This document shows positions 61,301 through 64,000 of a stretch of DNA of 64,000 bases, in pieces. The stretch is from Ischnura elegans. Its lineage: Eukaryota; Arthropoda; Insecta; Odonata; Coenagrionidae. A model generated the notes under the pieces. It saw nothing but the letters and a program-made list of their open reading frames with translations, ran no database searches and was not told the origin of the DNA. Within the stretch, counting starts at the first letter, position 1. Each line of letters opens with the position of its first letter. Where the stretch lies: positions 45,570,881 through 45,634,880 of the forward strand of contig NC_060252.1 of the NCBI RefSeq assembly GCF_921293095.1, written 5' to 3'. The translations under genes were made by a program, and so were the position numbers.

Positions 61301-62001
61301 TAATCCCTGTCCACGTACAACTCCCCGAGATATTCTCCATTTGAGGGTCTCTGAAGGATGGTGAGCCTAATGTGGTATACCCTGGAACCTGACTGGCTCG
61401 TACCACCACTGGAACCACCTTTCTCTGCTTCCAAAACGTACTCCTCAACCAGCTGAGGACTGCAGTCATTTGTCTCCCGAGGACGCTCATATGCTCGGGC
61501 ATAACGCAGTACATCTACTGATGGTGGAGGACTTGGCACAGCTAATGGAACATCCACGCTTTCTTCTACCAACTGTGTAAGAAATAATGAATATTTTTCA
61601 AATACAACAGCAAAATTGCTGCAATACTTGACAAAAAGACATAAAAGGGGGATAGGTTTTAGTAGCTTAAAGAAGCATTATTAGTACCTACTAATGCATA
61701 ACACAAAGGAAATAATAGATACAATATAGAGTAATTATTGACTTAAATTTTTCTACAGTACATACCTATATCATTAGTCCAAATTTATAACATAGTTGAT
61801 AGACTTTCTTACACCGAATCAAAAAGCAAAGATTATTTATCTACCACACTGTATACAAAACAAGCTAACCTGTTTAACCAACTTGGCACTTGGAGCAGGC
61901 ACATTGTGGGATTTTGATTTTCTTTGAGCGAGGAATTCCTGCAGAGGTAATGTTGGGAGAACTGGTGACTGGTCCAATTTTCTCTTTCTGTTCATAGAAG
62001 C
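22044..62001 (-). CDS. SUPT20H: SPT20 homolog, SAGA complex subunit (3' eleven exons; 5' end outside window)
   Basis: SPT20 (FAM48A, p38IP) is a structural subunit of the SAGA histone acetyltransferase coactivator in the nucleus. Eleven minus-strand exons from 61870-62001 down to 22044-22300 join in one consistent frame and code for 876 aa plus TGA. The conserved part is in the first three exons. PLQEFLAQRKSKSH resembles the LLDFLQKRKERK region of the human protein. SVDVLRYARAYERP then EEYVLEAE and HIRLTILQRPSNGEYLGELY match EVDVEKYA ... YVFECEAG ... KTKLTILQ. FSLGTRAHANRYIQQFTEIF ... VRISH matches the IGSKTDAERVVNQY segment. The rest is low-complexity Ala/Pro/Ser/Gln-rich and ends with a basic, Gln-rich tail, as in other animals. 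The N-terminal SPT20 domain exons must lie right of position 64,000. I saw no further exon at 62,002-64,000. Introns total about 37 kb and are filled with transposons. Confidence 0.9.
23147..25498. mobile_element. Tigger/pogo-type element, 2.35 kb, with nested hairpin
   Basis: Flanked by TA on both sides. Termini CAGTAGAATCCTGATTTAAG and, inverted, CAGTCGGATCCGGATTTAAG. The ends repeat 'aaaaacactaaatgcgga' motifs. The core at 24,090-24,330 and 24,950-25,300 is homologous, in reverse, to that of the 18.6-kb element. Plus-strand frames (for example 25,095-25,301) are not recognisable as transposase. A perfect hairpin at 23,432-23,672 is inserted in it. Confidence 0.8.
23432..23672. repeat. Perfect foldback, 99-bp arms, 12-bp flanking direct repeats
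   Basis: Arms 23,432-23,530 and 23,574-23,672 are exact reverse complements as read by eye, with a 43-bp loop. The 12-mer AATTGTTTTAAT occurs at 23,427-23,438 and again at 23,702-23,713, like a target duplication. The arm runs into the left copy of it. The arm contains CTGAAGA ... CGAAACG (plus strand 23,581-23,611). Confidence 0.9.
25685..27867. mobile_element. Tigger/pogo-type element with CENP-B-like frame, 2.18 kb
   Basis: Left terminus CAGTAGAAGCCCGGTTTAAC, preceded by TA. The right terminus, inverted, reads CAGTGGAAGCTGGTTTAGCG. The minus strand keeps a transposase DNA-binding portion (26,116-26,502). No DDE catalytic domain is recognisable, so the element is defective. Confidence 0.8.
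26116..26502 (-). pseudogene. Tigger transposase fragment (CENP-B N-terminal type)
   Basis: The 128-codon frame starts MSGKHKSLDLKTKIKIIDEC and continues SKTEIGRRF ... TLFTILKNKDKI, the pogo/Tigger/CENP-B helix-turn-helix pattern (KRKSLTLEEKVKIIEE ... STLSTILKNKDKI). It then has HPQIESALFKWFFQRGCAG, the second HTH (typically DIEEALLKWFKQAR). After about residue 95 the frame no longer matches (expected SNGWLDRFKKRH), so a frameshift is likely. The catalytic domain is missing. Minus strand, same direction as SPT20. Confidence 0.8.
27868..29412 (-). other. SPT20 intron sequence; repeat at about 28,720-29,030
   Basis: No exon seen. The stretch around 28,720-29,030 (GTGAAATCCTTGAAATAAGG ... GGTGGCACTTATCTGAGGTG) has a diverged copy at 48,430-48,690 (GTGAAACCTTTCCAATATAG ... 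CGTGGCACTCATCTGAGGTG). Confidence 0.5.
29413..29619. repeat. Near-perfect foldback, 97-bp arms
   Basis: Arms 29,413-29,509 and 29,523-29,619, loop 13 bp, with about two mismatches by eye. The right arm (plus strand 29,531-29,568) holds CTGAAGA-CG-CTGAC-TGCAAT-GTCAG-T-GAAAC-TGTT-GTC. That is a hammerhead-like core with a 5-bp stem II. Confidence 0.9.
30150..30318 (-). CDS. SUPT20H: SPT20 exon J
   Basis: 169 bp, phase 0 to 1. Codes for VAPQSIQVVGTLHKPRAG, then a Gly/Pro-rich stretch. Donor GTAGGA, acceptor CAAAGCAG. Confidence 0.8.
31672..31925. repeat. Foldback inside the LINE remnant
   Basis: Arms about 31,672-31,768 and 31,832-31,925. They share AAGAGTCTCGGCTT, GAGTTGTCCATAGGT and TTTCTCCAGCCATCCTGCTG with some divergence. 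The loop holds AAGTTGTCCCATCTTCTCCT and about 25 more bases, which are directly repeated just after the right arm (31,933-31,980). The minus strand at 31,723-31,761 has a hammerhead-like core. Confidence 0.8.
32080..32369. mobile_element. Possible short inverted-repeat element
   Basis: Left GGGAATACCCAGG ... AGAGGGGGCAAGC and right GGGGGCAGCTGCCCC ... CCCGGGTATGCCCATG are roughly inverted (ATACCC / GGGTAT). Weak evidence only. Confidence 0.3.
33220..33385. repeat. Imperfect foldback
   Basis: The left arm starts GTCAACAGCTTTCGAGAGCA. The right arm ends, when reversed, GTTAACGGATTTCAGTAGGA. Matching inner segments include GCTGCGCATTGCACTTTGTC / GCTGCACATTGTGCTTTTTC. The arms are about 55-60 bp and diverged. 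Confidence 0.6.
33993..34072 (-). CDS. SUPT20H: SPT20 exon I
   Basis: 80 bp, phase 1 to 0. Codes for AQIVASGVKGLGQQGIRTAT and a few more residues. Accepted on its splice sites (AATTGCAG / GTTTGT) and phase. Confidence 0.75.
34222..35020 (-). pseudogene. mariner-family transposase relic
   Basis: Minus-strand HTH part (34,755-35,009) reads NQAKFNFYAKLNKSIEETKK then ILESYGDTAVSYS. It matches the mariner (GVQW3-type) pattern KFCxKLGKSxxETxxLLxxxYGDxxxSRSxVFEWxKRF. After a stop it continues VLRWLQAFKEGREEVHKPKK. Downstream, shifted frames show VCKFLAKH and remnants of the SPDLAPADYFLFP catalytic region and EEAFQGMYRS. Multiple stops and frameshifts, so dead. Lies in the SPT20 intron between exons H and I, same strand. 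Confidence 0.8.
35134..36326 (+). pseudogene. Non-LTR retrotransposon, 5'-truncated (jockey/CR1-like RT end)
   Basis: Plus-strand frames in order: GIRGISLQWIKSYLHNRSQV, GVPQGSTLGPLLFLLYVND, YADDTTVID (the RT catalytic YADD). Next are NWAHENYLIVNPNKSKLIHF, KFLGITLNYKMTWDDHI and a C-terminal region ending FNKLPTCIKN ... NLFKCKL. The frame shifts near 35,495 and 35,725. The 3' tail is AAATAAATATATAAATAAAT (about 36,306-36,326), typical of such LINEs. 5'-truncated and only a little decayed, thus fairly young. Antisense to SPT20. Confidence 0.9.
36327..38364 (-). other. SPT20 intron sequence; no gene
   Basis: No exon or recognisable transposon protein. The 37,080-37,430 stretch is richer in GC (contains GAGACGTCACGTGGAGTGG) and may be a piece of a repeat. 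The purine/pyrimidine-biased 37,540-38,240 part has only chance frames. Confidence 0.5.
38365..38512 (-). CDS. SUPT20H: SPT20 exon H
   Basis: 148 bp, phase 0 to 1, coding for 49 residues rich in Ser, Ala, Val and Thr (starts MGTSSISGVPAAVASS). Too short to be obvious alone. Accepted because of its ATATTCCAG acceptor, GTAAGA donor and exact phase match with neighbours. Confidence 0.75.
38804..39307. repeat. Large imperfect foldback, about 170-bp arms
   Basis: Left arm 38,804-38,975 begins AATACTGCACAAGGGTGGTC. The reversed right arm (39,135-39,307) begins CAGTATTAGGGTGGTCCTTA. Both share ATTGGTGTAAAAACAT and CCTGTAAAATATTATTGCAA. The central about 160 bp is unique. Confidence 0.75.
39817..39990 (-). 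CDS. SUPT20H: SPT20 exon G
   Basis: 174 bp, phase 0 at both ends, so skipping it would keep the frame. Codes for LSIPGLAVPISLSLNV and a Gly/Val/Thr-rich stretch. Confidence 0.8.
39991..41182 (-). other. SPT20 intron sequence; possible piggyBac flank
   Basis: No exon seen. The minus-strand frame at 40,493-40,726 starts MCRHKKTSYWKVCCYILPDK and has several Cys and His residues. It could be the decayed Cys-rich C-terminus of the adjacent piggyBac relic, but this is a guess. Confidence 0.35.
41183..41560 (-). pseudogene. piggyBac transposase fragment
   Basis: The minus-strand frame reads NKLSIYELMVPYFKRHSAKM then FIRGKKIRFGYKLWCLAS and HHAVYFDNFFSTYSLLATL, ending NRTR. This is the piggyBac (DDE_Tnp_1_7) pattern LSIDExMVPYFGRHSxKxFIRGKPIRFGYKLW ... 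VYFDNFFTSxxLL. The first catalytic Asp of S-I-D-E is Tyr here, so the copy is inactive. The second Asp, in YFDNFF, is kept. Only about 115 codons remain. Confidence 0.9.
41575..43178 (+). mobile_element. Tigger/pogo-type element sharing the 18.6-kb core
   Basis: From TACAACCTGGCTAATG onward the sequence is homologous to the core of the 18.6-kb element and, reversed, to 59.1-59.7 kb. The right terminus is AATCGAAGTTTTACTG, followed by TA at 43,179. 'gtaaaatcgaag' is iterated near this end. I did not find a matching left terminus, so it is probably truncated by or next to the piggyBac fragment. Confidence 0.65.
43179..46069 (-). other. SPT20 intron sequence; no gene
   Basis: No exon or transposon protein recognised. 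Contains a perfect palindrome at 44,995-45,037. A 103-codon plus-strand frame at 45,387-45,698 is not recognised. Confidence 0.45.
44995..45037. repeat. Perfect 20-bp-arm palindrome
   Basis: GAACGAATTCCATTTGTTCC and its exact reverse complement, separated by TGG. A hairpin with no gene nearby. Confidence 0.85.
46070..46377 (-). CDS. SUPT20H: SPT20 exon F
   Basis: 308 bp, phase 1 to 0. Ser/Thr-rich, then a proline run (PAPPPPPPGPGPGG) followed by a small hydrophobic repeat, LANLNLQGLGLTGIHGLQ. Human SPT20 has comparable GINLSGLL-like repeats. Confidence 0.85.
46515..47619. mobile_element. Tigger-type MITE, CTCCCGATTATCC family, full length
   Basis: TA-flanked. Termini CAGTGCACTCCCGATTATCC and, inverted, CAGCAGACTCCCGATTATCC. 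About 1.1 kb because a second MITE is nested at 46,772-47,165. Without it the length (708 bp) matches the copy at 49,337-50,041 (705 bp). Other copies or halves lie at 56.8, 57.5, 58.9 and 62.5 kb. Confidence 0.85.
46772..47165. mobile_element. PIF/Harbinger-type MITE nested in the Tigger MITE
   Basis: 394 bp, flanked by TAA (46,769-46,771 and 47,166-47,168). Terminal inverted repeats start GGCCCCGTGTACGATACGAG and, from the other end, GGCCTCGGGTACGATACAAG. They run on through GCGGCGAGCGGC. The copy at 49.3-50.0 kb has the empty site (ATGTAAGGCCTGG), which proves insertion and a 3-bp duplication. GC-rich termini stand out strongly. Confidence 0.9.
47850..48210. repeat. Dispersed repeat, copy B
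   Basis: Diverged relative of 17,440-17,720: ATTCAGCATGCTAGCTGACA, then AGGTCACCCGCAAACATAAA at the end. Confidence 0.6.
48425..48690. repeat. Dispersed repeat related to 28.72-29.03 kb
   Basis: GTGAAACCTTTCCAATATAG, GTGGCACTCATCTGAGGTG and TTCATTGAATATTCCTCATC have counterparts in the same order at 28,720-29,030. The GTGAAACC start also resembles the segment beside the hairpins at 56.3 and 60.2 kb. Confidence 0.55.
49337..50041. mobile_element. Tigger-type MITE, CTCCCGATTATCC family
   Basis: 705 bp flanked by TA. Left (A)AGTACACTCCCGATTATC; right, inverted, CAGTAGACCTCCGATTATCC. Same interior as the 46.5-kb copy but without the Harbinger insertion. Confidence 0.85.
50114..51989. mobile_element. 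Tigger/pogo-type element, 1.88 kb
   Basis: Termini CAGTGCAACCTCGTTAAAGC and, inverted, CAGTGCAACCTCGATATAAC. TA follows the right end; the left flank is AA, so one flank has mutated. 'ctatagcgag' motifs are iterated inside both ends. No recognisable transposase, although several frames of 70-100 codons occur. Confidence 0.75.
52651..53118 (-). CDS. SUPT20H: SPT20 exon E
   Basis: 468 bp, the longest exon, phase 1 to 1. Pro/Ser/Thr/Gln-rich, no recognised domain, ending GLSVPGLSALLA. In-frame open sequence continues upstream into the intron, but the CTGACCACAG acceptor and the phase fit define the start. Confidence 0.8.
53964..54117 (-). CDS. SUPT20H: SPT20 exon D
   Basis: 154 bp, phase 0 to 1. 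Gln/Pro-rich start, then HPDISALVTSLMNSAIQFQ, a short predicted helix. Acceptor CACTTGCAG, donor GTGGGG. Confidence 0.8.
54740..54843. repeat. Hairpin with 20-bp perfect arms
   Basis: AATAGAAATTTTACACTTAC at 54,740-54,759 and its exact complement at 54,824-54,843, with a 64-bp loop. The 8-mer TTAAATAT occurs on both sides, but such AT-rich repeats may be chance. Confidence 0.75.
55736..56171 (-). CDS. SUPT20H: SPT20 exon C, with 15-alanine tract
   Basis: 436 bp, phase 2 to 0. Begins with the conserved FSLGTRAHANRYIQQFTEIF and VRISHT, then an alanine run of 15 residues at 55,976-56,020. The run is written with mixed GCN codons, so it is not a pure triplet repeat. An Ala/Pro/Val-rich linker follows. 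Confidence 0.9.
56266..56427. mobile_element. Hairpin element with 12-bp target duplication
   Basis: AAATTTAACCTG at 56,266-56,277 and 56,416-56,427 bracket it. Inside lies an unpaired leader with GGCTTTACTTTGTGAAA, then arms of about 45 bp (56,314 on, and up to 56,415) with few mismatches. The layout is the same as at 60.2 kb. Confidence 0.8.
56811..57112. mobile_element. Half of a CTCCCGATTATCC-family MITE (right half, reversed)
   Basis: Starts CAGCAGACTCTCGATTATCC after TA and follows the reverse complement of the right half of the 46.5-kb copy to about 57,112, where similarity stops. Confidence 0.75.
57460..57702. mobile_element. Half of a CTCCCGATTATCC-family MITE (left half)
   Basis: Starts CAGTACACTCCTGATTATCC after TA and follows the left half of the family to the 'gtattattaat' point, then stops abruptly. 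Confidence 0.75.
57957..58930. mobile_element. TA-flanked element with CAGGCGGTCC termini, 974 bp
   Basis: Both flanks are TA. Termini CAGGCGGTCCTCGACTTTCG and, inverted, CAGGCGGTCCCCGACTTTCG, with one mismatch in 20. GACTTTCGTAC is iterated inside both ends. A 68-codon plus-strand frame (58,179-58,385) is not recognised. Pogo/Tigger type by termini and target. Confidence 0.85.
58949..59140. mobile_element. Half of a CTCCCGATTATCC-family MITE (right half, reversed)
   Basis: Starts CAGCAGACTCCCGATTACCC and follows the reversed right half of the family for about 190 bp, then meets the Tigger-core copy. Confidence 0.7.
59141..60600 (-). mobile_element. Reversed copy of the 18.6-kb Tigger-type element
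   Basis: Reverse complement of the 18.6-kb element's core (59,150-59,740) and left end (about 60,130-60,600, with CTCACATATGAAACTTCCTC). Interrupted by the hairpin at 60,218-60,427 and by an unrelated stretch including the repeat at about 59,748-59,890. Confidence 0.75.
60218..60427. mobile_element. Hairpin element with 12-bp target duplication, nested
   Basis: AAGATTATTAGG at 60,206-60,217 and 60,428-60,439 flank it. The 18.6-kb relative has this sequence once, so the site is proven filled. Leader with GGCTTTACTTTGTGAAA, then 61-bp arms (60,264-60,324; 60,367-60,427) with about four mismatches. Confidence 0.9.
60831..60868 (-). other. GACC-loop-GGTC-GAAAC motif
   Basis: The minus strand reads TGATAATGACCAGAAAAGG then TCGAAACTGGTTGAG. 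It has the same stem-then-GAAAC layout as the hammerhead-like sites, but the CUGANGA box is poor (CUGUUGA). Confidence 0.3.
61268..61572 (-). CDS. SUPT20H: SPT20 exon B
   Basis: 305 bp, phase 0 to 2. Carries VDVLRYARAYERP, EEYVLEAEKGG and YHIRLTILQRPSNGEYLGEL, the best conserved landmarks in the window's part of the protein. Acceptor TTACACAG, donor GTGAGC. Confidence 0.9.
61870..62001 (-). CDS. SUPT20H: SPT20 exon A (first exon in window)
   Basis: 132 bp, phase 0 at both ends. Codes for a basic stretch (NRKRKLDQSP) that could act as a nuclear signal and for LPLQEFLAQRKSKSH, the LLDFLQKRK-like motif. Acceptor TTTTTAG, donor GTTAGC. The preceding exon is not in the window. Confidence 0.85.
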
Positions 62002-62479
62002 CTAAAAATAAATAATTCATAGTTAGTAAATGAAAGTAAACACTAGAAAATTACAAGGCAAACATGCACACAAAGAAATATGGACACCATCACTGATTTA
62101 TTGCCATGAGGTGTTGACAATGTTTAACATCTAAAATGAAACAGACCTATTTGATCCTTTGAATAGACAACAATTTGACACGAGAGTATATGCCCATTCA
62201 TTAAAGCTACAATTAGCATTTTCTCCACCACCATATCAAATAAAATATTCCCAACTCTTCTATGCCACTGAACACAACTGATAATACCTACGAATGAAAC
62301 TCGGTGAGAGGCAGTAGAATCAAACTCTCATTAATGGAAGCAATTTTGCAATAACCACTGAAAACCATTCATTGGATTACCATTTACAGTGGAACATGTG
62401 AGATCTCTTTCATTTATGACTTAAATTGATTCCTAAGAACAGCTTGAGTGTAATGTGCATACTGTGTGAATGGTATATA

Positions 62480-63344
62480 CAGCAAGCTTCCCATCATTCA
62501 GGCTAATGATAGGGAGAGGAGGCATACATAATCTGAAAATACAGGTAATCCAAATTTTCACTTTTATTTCTTGTAAAGTTCATAATTTATGTAAAGCAAA
62601 CAATATATTACCATTTACGCACATCTGTAGTCTGTCATTTTAGATTGCTTCCCAGACTCATAGAGAGATATCTTCATCTGACTACAATCTTTTTAGAGGT
62701 GACAACGTGATTGTACTCGTATTCCCACTGCTCTATGTACTCCAGCAATTATATTGTACTCCAGTATTACTGTCTACACAGGTGAGCGCTTGACTGTTAC
62801 CCATGCAATCTCTACTTCCTTCTCTGCTTCCACTTCCCTCACTGCCTTCACTTCTACTATTCCCTTCCTCTTCAGTTTGACTTTTACTTGTCACCATGTA
62901 AACATGCCTAAGTGCAACGAAATCTCCGGTTCCCTTAAGCTGTATTTAACTGCACGAGAGGCCACAGCAATTAGTACCCATTTTTTTACATTAATAGGTA
63001 CTTCACATTTCTACAATAGATACATTTTTTTCTTAATTTACGATTGTGGTTAACCATTGAAGAATCTTCTAAATTAATCAAGAGTTTTTTCTAGTTGCTC
63101 ATTGTCTTCTGCAACGCTAGAGTAGACATCAAAGCAAACTTGAAAGGTTCCTTGGCAGCAAGTAAATAAAATCATTCTGTTTCACAAACAGAGTTCTAAT
63201 GGAAATAATAAGCCTTGCATTGAAATTCAATAATTGTAGTGTTTTTGAGCCCATTCTATTTTTTTGTAAAGATCATGGAAAACATCAAAAGAGTGTGAAA
63301 TTCATGCATGGATAATCTGCAGCCGAACAATCGAGAGTCTGTTG
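62480..63344. mobile_element. Diverged CTCCCGATTATCC-family MITE
   Basis: Starts CAGCAAGCTTCCCATCATTC after TA and ends near ...AATCGAGAGTCTGTTG. The interior follows the family with many substitutions, so this is an old copy. Confidence 0.65.
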
Positions 63345-64000
63345 AAGTATTCATACTTAGTATGTTCTACAATGAGTAAGCCTCTGAACTGCTAATCAAA
63401 TTGCATTTTTCTATTGAAATTGCCTCTTTAATAGTCTACATGCAATCGGTTGGCCTAAGTCAGCAATAATTGCTTTAAGGGCAATATATCTGCTCACATC
63501 CATGCAACCTTCTCGCGACAGCCATCAATGAACATAAGGCAAGTCATCTCTACAGCTTTTCCAATGAGTTTTGGCTCAACTGATACAGGTCAAGCACAAC
63601 TCTCACAAAGACGGCTGTTGAACTTTCACCCACTTGGAGATTTGTTATACCTATCGGCGTCCTTGTTGATGGTATCAATGGTCTAAGGTGCAAATAGGTC
63701 AATTACAAAACCTGAGTTCCAATCGTGAGGAAGAACAAAATAAGGATTAAATAATAGGTATGTATCCTTGAATGAGTAGATTTTGAGAATGCATGATATT
63801 ATTTTGAGAAGACAGAGTGTTGCTGCTTGGACCGGTTGCTGGTTTTGGGGAACCACAGGTCTAGGTTTGCATTACTCTCCAAGTCTCGTTCCCTTAGCAC
63901 ACACTCTCCTTCACTTATCGCCATCCTGAGCAACATTTTATGATGAGAAAGAAAACAAACTAATGTCTGACCTCCTTCATAACTGTGAAATTTTACAATG
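63345..64000. other. Right edge; no exon recognised
   Basis: Expected to be intron of SPT20 5' of exon A. One minus-strand stretch near 63,800-63,930 is open after a CTCAG but does not resemble SPT20, so I do not call it an exon. Confidence 0.4.

Noticed and set aside
63800-63930. A further SPT20 exon (minus strand, after CTCAG)
   Set aside because: The translation shows none of the conserved residues expected before exon A, and the phase cannot be tested.
1-64000. CRISPR arrays, operons, riboswitches or ribosome binding sites
   Set aside because: Intron-split genes and transposons show this is animal nuclear DNA. No spaced short-repeat arrays were seen.

Overview
This is eukaryotic nuclear DNA, AT-rich and intron-rich, with GT-AG introns and far more transposon sequence than exon. 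The protein families and the mixture of Penelope-like, Tigger/pogo, mariner, piggyBac, Harbinger and LINE remnants fit an arthropod, probably an insect. I cannot name the species.

Three host genes can be built exon by exon with reading phase kept across every junction. (1) Cyclin A lies on the minus strand at 7,844-9,571: six exons, 421 aa, complete. (2) EXOSC8/Rrp43, a ring subunit of the RNA exosome, lies on the plus strand at 10,307-20,582: eight exons, 274 aa, complete. It starts 735 bp from the cyclin A start codon and is divergent from it, so the two genes probably share a promoter region. (3) The SAGA subunit SPT20 (SUPT20H) lies on the minus strand from 62,001 down to its stop at 22,044: eleven exons coding for the last 876 aa. 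Its 5' exons lie beyond the right edge. EXOSC8 and SPT20 are convergent, with about 1.4 kb between their stop codons.

Almost everything else is mobile DNA inside introns. EXOSC8 intron 6 holds a decayed Penelope-like element, and intron 7 a Tigger-like element. SPT20 introns hold several TA-flanked Tigger/pogo-type elements with different terminal inverted repeats, one keeping a CENP-B-like DNA-binding reading frame. They also hold two LINE remnants, a broken mariner, a piggyBac fragment, a family of short elements with CTCCCGATTATCC termini (one carrying a nested Harbinger-type MITE with a TAA duplication), and a set of long hairpin (foldback) elements. The left 7.8 kb holds no recognisable host gene, only repeats.

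The most interesting signal is the hairpin set. Three hairpins (23.4, 56.3 and 60.2 kb) are flanked by 12-bp direct repeats. Hairpin arms at 23.5, 29.5 and 31.7 kb, and the tail of the Penelope-like element at 13.36 kb, carry a CTGAAGA...GAAAC motif that resembles the core of a hammerhead ribozyme. My inference is a group of non-autonomous foldback elements related to Penelope-like elements.
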